Assembly (NCBI GenBank): GCA_948465625.1
Contig: CAOJXM010000059.1
Span: 1 to 6,807, forward strand
Origin: an uncultured Clostridium sp.
GTDB taxonomy: Bacteria; Bacillota; Clostridia; TANB77; CAG-508
Length of the DNA stretch: 6,807 bases
Direction: 5' to 3'
The notes below the pieces were generated by a model. It had not been told where the DNA came from, did not search any database, and worked only from the letters and a program-made list of their open reading frames with translations. Shown here in pieces: positions 1 through 3,801 of the stretch. Both the position numbers and the translations under genes were made by a program. Position 1 is the first letter of the stretch. Every line of letters begins with the position of its first letter.

Positions 1-127
1 GTAATATTTTATTTTCATTTTTTTCGATTAGAAAGTCGCTATGTTCTCTTTGAGACGTTGCAGACATATCAAAAATATTTTCTTCTTTAAATGATTTATA
101 ATTTTTAAATCGAAACTGTATCAACAT
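1..127 (-). CDS. AAA15-family ATPase (COG1106-like), N-terminal fragment cut by window edge
   Basis: Only the first 42 codons are inside the window, and the gene runs off the left edge. The translation starts MLIQFRFKNYKSFKEEN and continues with FDMSAT and a REHSDF stretch. The opening F-x-x-F-K-N-Y-K-S-F followed by a short strand is typical of AAA15/RloA-like ATPases related to the SMC/RecF fold, where this segment is the first beta-hairpin before the Walker A loop. The Walker A motif itself would lie beyond the edge. The ATG at 127 is preceded by GAGGTGA at good spacing (eight bases after GAGG). An in-frame GTG at 145 sits behind GGAGGTGAT, but that stretch is better read as the promoter -10 region. 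Family members often occur alone, or with RloB-like or toxin partners, in defence islands; any such role here is inference. It is transcribed separately from the secreted-protein gene before it. Confidence 0.72.
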   Translation of the reverse strand, partial: MLIQFRFKNYKSFKEENIFDMSATSQREHSDFLIEKNENKIL

Positions 128-148
128 AATATTCACCTCTTGCACTCT

Positions 149-177
149 ATTTTATCACCTCCTGCCCAAAAAGTAAA
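149..177 (-). promoter_or_regulatory. Predicted vegetative promoter of the AAA15-type ATPase gene
   Basis: Reading the minus strand, TTTACT (177-172) and TAAAAT (154-149) are separated by exactly 17 bases. The -10 is preceded by TGA, which gives an extended -10 (TGn). Transcription would start near 143-141, just upstream of the GAGGTGA ribosome binding site. The leader would therefore be only about 15 bases long and would exclude the GTG at 145. The -35 matches consensus at four of six positions. This is a motif prediction only. Confidence 0.6.
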
Positions 178-186
178 GTTTTTTGG
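166..186. promoter_or_regulatory. Inverted repeat spanning the -35 element, candidate operator
   Basis: CCAAAAA (166-172) and TTTTTGG (180-186) form a perfect 7-base inverted repeat around a 7-base centre that holds most of the -35 hexamer of the ATPase gene. This is where a repressor could block RNA polymerase. The arms are mostly A/T, so chance in this A/T-rich DNA is a real alternative. No regulator gene is visible in the window. Confidence 0.3.
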
Positions 187-200
187 AGATTTTGTCTCAG

Positions 201-241
201 TTTTTTAATATTATTTGCATATTTTTTAATATTATTCGTAT
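201..241. repeat. A/T-rich tandem repeat, two copies at 21-base period
   Basis: Two imperfect copies begin at 201 and 222. Each starts TTTTTTAATATTATT and then diverges into TTGCAT in the first and CGTAT in the second. They lie about 60-100 bases upstream of the predicted start of the ATPase transcript. A period of 21 bases equals two helical turns, so both copies face the same side of the DNA. They could act as an UP element, a bent-DNA segment or paired protein sites, or be simple A/T-rich drift. Confidence 0.45.
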
Positions 242-273
242 TTTTTTGTTTTAGAACGTTTTTTACATAGTTA

Positions 274-302
274 AAGAAGGGTTGGTAACACCAACCCTTC
301 TT
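274..302 (-). terminator. Terminator hairpin after the wall-binding secreted protein gene
   Basis: A perfect 13-base-pair stem (274-286 with 290-302, core AGGGTTGG/CCAACCCT) closes a 3-base loop. It lies 17 bases after the stop codon of the gene ending at 320. The U tract on the minus strand is short (CUUCUUU), so termination may be partial. The stem could also work from the opposite strand, although no plus-strand gene is seen. It separates the secreted-protein transcript from the ATPase gene. Confidence 0.75.
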
Positions 303-319
303 CTTTGAAACTTCACTTA

Positions 320-1546
320 CTATCTTCGATAGTGACCTCTTCCACTATCATCATACCACCATCCATCAATCTGCTCATTTCGTGCCATAACGCCATTGGA
401 ATAGAAGTAATAATCAGAACCACCAATATTCCACTGTCCAGTAATCATTTGCCCTTCTTTAATTCCGTTGGTCGCTTGTGGATACAAATAGTACCAACAT
501 CCATTGTAATCTTGGAACCAACCTTTTCGCATGGCTCCTTCTGGTACTCCTGTTGAACTGTTCGTGCTTAAATAGTACCAACGTCCATCACCTGCTTGGA
601 ACCAGCCTTTTTGCATAGCTCCATTGGAGGGAGATAAATAGTACCAATATCCGCCATTCAGTAGCCATCCCGTTAACCTGGTACCGTCATTGTTGTAAAA
701 ATACCAGGTACTGTTTTCCCTCTGCCATCCTGTTCTTTTGTAGGTTGGTCCTCCAGACGGTCCATACGATGGTCCACAAGAGGAACCTGGATTGTAGTAA
801 TCGTCATTCACATCATTTTTATCATAATTTAAAGTGATGTGTTCATCTTCGCAATAATAGTAAAGTTCTGTCCAGTCATCAAAATAATCTGATTCTACAT
901 AATCACTTTTCCCTTCTCCGTCTTCAAAAGTAACTCTCACTTTAAACCAAAAATCCTTTTTATTCCTGTCGTAATAATGTTCTGCCAATTTTCTTACAAA
1001 GTCATATTTTGGCTTTTTTGTTGTTTCACTGACTATTTTCGTACTCCCTTTATACAAAACAAATTGATATTGTTTTGCATAATCCATTTGTGTACACTTC
1101 GCTATTCCAACATTGTCCTCGTCCCACCAAGCATTTTCTGGTGCTTCTAAGTCTCCTCTTATGGTGTAATCAATTTCTAAGATTAAATCCTCTGCCTCTA
1201 TTCTGTACTTATACAACTTCGCACCTGAACCAGAAATGGTAATACTGTTCCTTCCATTTCTTAAAAGAATCCGCCGTCCTTCTTCTGGCGTAATTGTTAC
1301 TTTTGCTCTTACCTTTTGCCCTGCCTGCAAACCGTCTGTCTTGTTCCACTCTACCTCTGTTACATCGTACTTACTGGAACCGCTTTGTACATCTGGAAGT
1401 GATAAGTCGCCAGTAGCTCTTACCTTGATGGTAACCTCTCTGATGTCTGCTGCTGCCAGTGCCGTCATGCTAGTCATGCACAGCATGATAAGGGTGATTA
1501 CTACAGTAAGTAACCGTTTCATTTTTCTTGTTGTCGCGTTTGTCAT
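320..1546 (-). CDS. Secreted protein with Y-X beta modules and C-terminal cell-wall-binding repeats
   Basis: This 408-residue secreted protein is predicted to sit on the cell wall. Residues 1-32 form a signal peptide: a basic start (RKMKR), a hydrophobic core and an ALA-A cleavage site. Residues 36-131 are a beta-rich module, here called Y, with EVEWNKT, AKVTITPEEG and YRIEAEDLILEIDY. Residues 132-227 are a second module, X, resembling a fibronectin-III fold (ENAWWDEDNVGIAKC, QYQFVLYKG, KKPKYDF, KVRVTF). A Gly/Pro/Ser/Tyr linker (about 244-272) leads to roughly six aromatic GW...WYY repeats (273-408), of the kind that binds choline or other wall polymers. I see no catalytic motif, so names such as amidase, often given to proteins with these repeats, are not supported. 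The start at 1546 follows AAGGAG at eight bases. The stop TAG is followed at once by an in-frame TAA. The Y and X modules are paralogous to those of the gene just upstream, which shares the same promoter and leader. The substrate or partner is unknown. Confidence 0.92.
   Translation of the reverse strand: MTNATTRKMKRLLTVVITLIMLCMTSMTALAAADIREVTIKVRATGDLSLPDVQSGSSKYDVTEVEWNKTDGLQAGQKVRAKVTITPEEGRRILLRNGRNSITISGSGAKLYKYRIEAEDLILEIDYTIRGDLEAPENAWWDEDNVGIAKCTQMDYAKQYQFVLYKGSTKIVSETTKKPKYDFVRKLAEHYYDRNKKDFWFKVRVTFEDGEGKSDYVESDYFDDWTELYYYCEDEHITLNYDKNDVNDDYYNPGSSCGPSYGPSGGPTYKRTGWQRENSTWYFYNNDGTRLTGWLLNGGYWYYLSPSNGAMQKGWFQAGDGRWYYLSTNSSTGVPEGAMRKGWFQDYNGCWYYLYPQATNGIKEGQMITGQWNIGGSDYYFYSNGVMARNEQIDGWWYDDSGRGHYRR
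323..730 (-). repeat. Cell-wall-binding repeat array (about six units)
   Basis: The coding repeats correspond to residues 273-408 of the secreted protein. Units begin GWQRENSTWYF, GWLLNGGYWYYL, GWFQAGDGRWYYL, GWFQDYNGCWYYL and GQWNIGGSDYYF, ending with a degenerate GWWYDDSGRGHY. The third and fourth units (about 607-440) are the closest pair, and both carry an inserted segment with a GAM/GQM end. At the DNA level a shared stretch with TAGTACCAA recurs on the plus strand. Such arrays change copy number by recombination, and this one is short. Confidence 0.85.
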
Positions 1547-1568
1547 AATGCTTTCTCCTTTCTTTTGG

Positions 1569-1590
1569 TATCTGCTTATTTTAGCAGATA
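1569..1590 (-). promoter_or_regulatory. Leader hairpin 2 beside the ribosome binding site (gene 320-1546)
   Basis: The mRNA can form an 8-base-pair stem (UAUCUGCU with AGCAGAUA) around the loop AAAAUA. It ends eight bases before the AAGGAG ribosome binding site at 1560-1555. No U tract follows, so it is not a terminator. The same loop and the three loop-side base pairs recur in the leader of the paralogous gene, while the outer stem differs in a paired manner. It may set translation efficiency or mRNA stability, or belong to an undescribed cis-regulatory RNA. Confidence 0.65.
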
Positions 1591-1608
1591 AGTCTAGTTG
1601 TTATTTTC

Positions 1609-1626
1609 GTCTGCTTCCTTGCCGAC
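1609..1626 (-). promoter_or_regulatory. Leader element 1: conserved inverted repeat at transcript 5' end (gene 320-1546)
   Basis: GTCGGCAAGGAAGCAGAC is an imperfect inverted repeat with half-sites GTCGGC and GCAGAC around six bases. It begins about three bases after the predicted transcription start near 1629. As RNA it gives a small 5'-terminal hairpin with one G-A mismatch; as DNA it could be an operator. The same block, including the preceding GTATA, recurs at 2840-2857 with only two changes, both in the loop. Confidence 0.55.
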
Positions 1627-1635
1627 TATACACTC

Positions 1636-1664
1636 ATTTTACCATATTATGTTATTCTTGTCAA
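1636..1664 (-). promoter_or_regulatory. Strong vegetative promoter of the wall-binding protein gene
   Basis: On the minus strand a consensus -35 TTGACA (1664-1659), a 17-base spacer and -10 TAAAAT (1641-1636) are preceded by TGG, forming an extended -10. The start is expected near 1629, giving a leader of about 83 bases. The -35 overlaps the distal arm of the preceding gene's terminator by three bases. The promoter matches that of the paralogous gene in both boxes, the spacer length and the TGG. Confidence 0.88.
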
Positions 1665-1702
1665 TTTAAAAAGGGAACCCAATGGGTTCCCTTTTTAAAT
1701 TG
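1662..1702 (-). terminator. Terminator of the X-Y-X secreted protein gene, overlapping the next promoter
   Basis: A perfect 19-base-pair inverted repeat (1662-1680 with 1684-1702) closes a 3-base loop. The core is GGGAACCC/GGGTTCCC and the stem continues into A5/T5 tracts, so the U run CCCUUUUU lies inside the stem. It starts three bases after the TAA at 1708-1706. The symmetric A and U tracts would let it act in both directions. Its far arm contains the last three bases of the next gene's -35 box. Confidence 0.9.
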
Positions 1703-1705
1703 CTA

Positions 1706-2782
1706 TTACCGAAGTTCAATTTTTTTGCTGTTGCAATATTCCTTTAAATCTTTCCACATGGTAGTGGTAAAATCTTGGGAAGCATTGAAGTTACTTGCTT
1801 CTACTCCTTCTTTGTCTGAAGTTACCTGGACTGTAAAATAATACGAATCATTATTCCTTCTGGAATAATTGTCTGCCAATTCATGCACAAAGTCATACTT
1901 TGGCTGTGTATTTTTTACAGTTGCAATTGCTTCTCTACCTCTATATAAGGTAAAAATGTATTCTTTGGCATGTTCTACTTCTGTACACCTTGCCATTCCT
2001 GCCTTATCGGCTTTGTCATCCCAGTATGTTGCTACTGGTGCTTCTAATTTACCAGGTATATGGTAATCAATCTCCAAGGTAAAAGTTTGCCCTTTTCTGG
2101 AATATTTATACAGGCTTGCATTTCCATGCAAATTGACACTCTTCCCACCTTTAGGTAATACTAAAGTACAACCATCTGTTGGAACAATTGTAACTTTGGC
2201 AGTGGTTCGCTCACCCTCCTTTAAATTCTCTGTCTTCTCCCACTCTATATGGGTAATTTTGCTACCACAGCCAGTGGATAAATACGGTAAAGCATTAGGA
2301 CCGCAACTCTCTATATAAACATCAATGTTTGTGTAGTCACCCATCTGGGTGCTAATGTTGTCGCCCTTTCCACTCCGATAGTAGAATGTCTCAATCCATT
2401 GTTTTTCCTCAAAACAATTAGATGCATCACTCTTTCTGCTTGTCCCCTGACTATCGGTTGCCTGTACTCTTACATAAAAGGAATCGTTCCACCTCTGGTT
2501 GAAGTACTGGGCTAAGTCTTTAGCAAAATCATACTTAGGCTCTTTACTGGTACCTTCTGTAATCACTTTCTCCCCTTTATAGAGAGTAAACTTATATTCC
2601 TTTGCCCCCTCTACATCACTGCATCTGGCTATTCCAGCCTTATCTGCATTGTCGTCCCACCAAACTGCTGCCGGTGTTTTGGCTGCATAGGCTACCAGAT
2701 TAGGCTTGCAAAATATTACCAGAGCCAGAACCATTACCACTACAAACCGTCTCATAAAACCTCTTTCTGTTTTGTTCATCAT
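1706..2782 (-). CDS. Secreted X-Y-X beta-module protein without wall anchor
   Basis: This 358-residue protein is exported: residues 1-34 form a signal peptide with basic residues (RGFMRR), a hydrophobic core and an AYA-A cleavage site. Module X1 (about 36-130) and X2 (about 245-347) are internal duplicates. Both carry WDD..ADKAG.ARC, AKEY.FTLY.G and PKYDF, and share spaced hydrophobic strands like fibronectin-III folds. Between them lies module Y (about 150-244: HIEWEKTENLKEGE, AKVTIVPTDG, QTFTLEIDYHIPGKLEAP). These are the X and Y modules of the next gene in another order, but here no cell-wall-binding repeats, LPXTG or transmembrane anchor follow. It is therefore predicted to be released or held by a partner. 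There is no catalytic motif I recognise. The start at 2782 has AAGGAG seven bases upstream; a second ATG at 2779 is poorer. Shared leader and promoter suggest it is expressed with its paralogue. Confidence 0.9.
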   Translation of the reverse strand: MMNKTERGFMRRFVVVMVLALVIFCKPNLVAYAAKTPAAVWWDDNADKAGIARCSDVEGAKEYKFTLYKGEKVITEGTSKEPKYDFAKDLAQYFNQRWNDSFYVRVQATDSQGTSRKSDASNCFEEKQWIETFYYRSGKGDNISTQMGDYTNIDVYIESCGPNALPYLSTGCGSKITHIEWEKTENLKEGERTTAKVTIVPTDGCTLVLPKGGKSVNLHGNASLYKYSRKGQTFTLEIDYHIPGKLEAPVATYWDDKADKAGMARCTEVEHAKEYIFTLYRGREAIATVKNTQPKYDFVHELADNYSRRNNDSYYFTVQVTSDKEGVEASNFNASQDFTTTMWKDLKEYCNSKKIELR

Positions 2783-2797
2783 AACAATTCTCCTTTC

Positions 2798-2821
2798 TTG
2801 TTAGCTTATTTTAGCTAACAA
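2798..2821 (-). promoter_or_regulatory. Leader hairpin 2 beside the ribosome binding site (gene 1706-2782)
   Basis: The mRNA can form a 9-base-pair stem (UUGUUAGCU with AGCUAACAA) around the loop AAAAUA, ending two bases before AAGGAG (2795-2790). Compared with the hairpin at 1569-1590 the loop and three loop-side pairs are identical. Pairs four, five and seven from the loop are changed on both sides so that pairing is kept. This is the pattern expected when the RNA fold is under selection. Being so close to the ribosome binding site, it may affect translation initiation. Confidence 0.68.
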
Positions 2822-2839
2822 CCTCTCTATTTTTTATTT

Positions 2840-2857
2840 GTCTGCTTGATTGCCGAC
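2840..2857 (-). promoter_or_regulatory. Leader element 1: conserved inverted repeat at transcript 5' end (gene 1706-2782)
   Basis: GTCGGCAATCAAGCAGAC repeats the element at 1609-1626, with only the two central loop bases changed. The preceding GTATA is also the same. It begins about three bases after the predicted start near 2860. It is either a short 5'-terminal mRNA hairpin or a common operator site for one regulator of both genes. Confidence 0.55.
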
Positions 2858-2866
2858 TATACCTTT

Positions 2867-2895
2867 ATTTTACCACATCATCCTACTTTTGTCAA
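2867..2895 (-). promoter_or_regulatory. Strong vegetative promoter of the X-Y-X secreted protein gene
   Basis: On the minus strand TTGACA (2895-2890), 17 bases, then TAAAAT (2872-2867), with TGG in front of the -10. The start is expected near 2860, giving a leader of about 78 bases. It lies just after the murI terminator, so this gene is probably transcribed independently of the pheST-murI block. Confidence 0.88.
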
Positions 2896-2904
2896 TTTCA
2901 CAAA

Positions 2905-2939
2905 AGCCAAGAACACCTATTTATCAAGCATTCTTGGCT
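2905..2939 (-). terminator. Terminator of the pheS-pheT-murI transcript
   Basis: A perfect 9-base-pair stem, AGCCAAGAA with TTCTTGGCT (2905-2913 with 2931-2939), closes a 17-base loop. On the minus strand it is followed by a short U run (GGCUUUUG). It lies 31 bases after the murI stop codon. The large loop makes it weaker than the other two terminators in the window. Confidence 0.72.
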
Positions 2940-2970
2940 CCTTTTTATGCTATAGAAAAAAGCTTTCCTA

Positions 2971-3786
2971 CTATCCCTCTATTGTTACCTTTTCTATGGT
3001 TTGCTCTATCTGCAAATCTTTTGAAATATTTTTGGCTACTTTTATAAAGTTCTCCTCTATATCTGTTAAAAATATCTTATTGGGTAAGCTTCTTTTCGCA
3101 TCATTTCTTAAGTAATTTTCCTCTAGATAATTTTTCAAATAACTTGCTATTCTTGTTCCTGTATTAATAATTTCTACCTGTTGCTTCAACTCTTCTTCCA
3201 TAATTTCTTGAAACAATGGATAATGGGTACATCCTAAAATCAATTGATCCAATTCTTTTTCTTCAAACACCTTCATATACTCTCGTATGGCTTCTTTTGC
3301 TACTTGGTTCTTCGTCCATCCTTCCTCTGCCATAGGTGCTAATAACGGACAAGCTTGATTAATTACCTTTGCTTCTGGCAATGCCTCTTTTATTTGCTTT
3401 TCCCATGCTCCGCTTCGAATGGTTCCTTCTGTTGCCATTACTCCAATGGTAAGTTTTTCTTTTTTTCTTTCTTTTTTTATACTTTCCACTGTTGGTTGAA
3501 TAATTCCCACAATTGGAATTTCAAAATTCTCTTTTAAACTTTCTAATGCTTGACTGGTAGCAGTACCACAAGCAATCACTAACATTTTTATATCTTGCTT
3601 TACCAAAAACTGAGCACATTTATTGGAAATTCGAATAATATTTTCTTTTGATTTGCTACCATAGGGAAAATTTTTAGTATCTCCTAAATACAAAATATTT
3701 TCATTGGGCAATTCCTTTATCATCTCCGAATAGACTGTCATTCCCCCTACGCCAGAATCAAAAATCCCAATTGGTCTTGCATCCAT
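2971..3786 (-). CDS. murI: Glutamate racemase
   Basis: Cytoplasmic, cofactor-independent enzyme that interconverts L- and D-glutamate, supplying D-glutamate for the second residue of the peptidoglycan stem peptide. At 271 residues it has the usual family length. The N-terminal IGIFDSGVGGMTV holds the expected acid/base helper residues D10 and S11. DTKNFPYG (36-43) is the conserved substrate loop. The two catalytic cysteines are C73 in VIACGTATS and C186 in LGCTHYP, with T187 and H188. The residue after C73 is glycine, where most characterised members have asparagine (ACNTA); this may be a lineage variant. The start at 3786 has GGGAGG nine bases upstream. The gap to pheT is 15 bases and the ribosome binding site reaches up to the pheT stop codon, so the two are almost certainly co-transcribed. 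The stop is TAG. Confidence 0.96.
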   Translation of the reverse strand: MDARPIGIFDSGVGGMTVYSEMIKELPNENILYLGDTKNFPYGSKSKENIIRISNKCAQFLVKQDIKMLVIACGTATSQALESLKENFEIPIVGIIQPTVESIKKERKKEKLTIGVMATEGTIRSGAWEKQIKEALPEAKVINQACPLLAPMAEEGWTKNQVAKEAIREYMKVFEEKELDQLILGCTHYPLFQEIMEEELKQQVEIINTGTRIASYLKNYLEENYLRNDAKRSLPNKIFLTDIEENFIKVAKNISKDLQIEQTIEKVTIEG

Positions 3787-3801
3787 TTTCTCTTGCCTCC
3801 C

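Noticed and set aside
128..145. GTG at 145 as the start of the ATPase, behind GGAGGTGAT
   Set aside because: The GGAGGTGATAAAAT stretch coincides with an extended -10 at 17-base spacing. The transcript would then begin after 145, and the ATG at 127 has its own GAGGTGA site and matches the family N-terminus.
186..206. Plus-strand terminator: GAGA/TCTC hairpin followed by TTTTTT
   Set aside because: The stem is only four base pairs and no plus-strand gene leads into it.
319..333. Six-base-pair hairpin (ACTATC/GATAGT) overlapping the stop codon of the wall-binding gene
   Set aside because: It is short, mostly A/T, and lies in the last codons beside a much stronger terminator, so a separate role is not supported.
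323..730. Calling the wall-binding protein an amidase or lysin on the basis of its repeats
   Set aside because: No catalytic domain is present: the N-terminal part is two beta-rich modules, and only the binding repeats resemble those of lysins.
1569..1590. Leader hairpin as a transcription attenuator or terminator
   Set aside because: No U tract follows the stem in either copy; the next bases are A-rich and run into the ribosome binding site.
1609..1626. CsrA-type binding site, because the loop of leader element 1 contains AAGGA
   Set aside because: The paralogous leader has AATCA in the same loop, so the GGA needed by CsrA is not conserved.
1236..1841. Plus-strand reading frame of about 200 codons
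   Set aside because: It runs antisense across the well-supported signal-peptide end of one secreted gene, a promoter, a terminator and the end of the next gene. It has no convincing ribosome binding site or family similarity.
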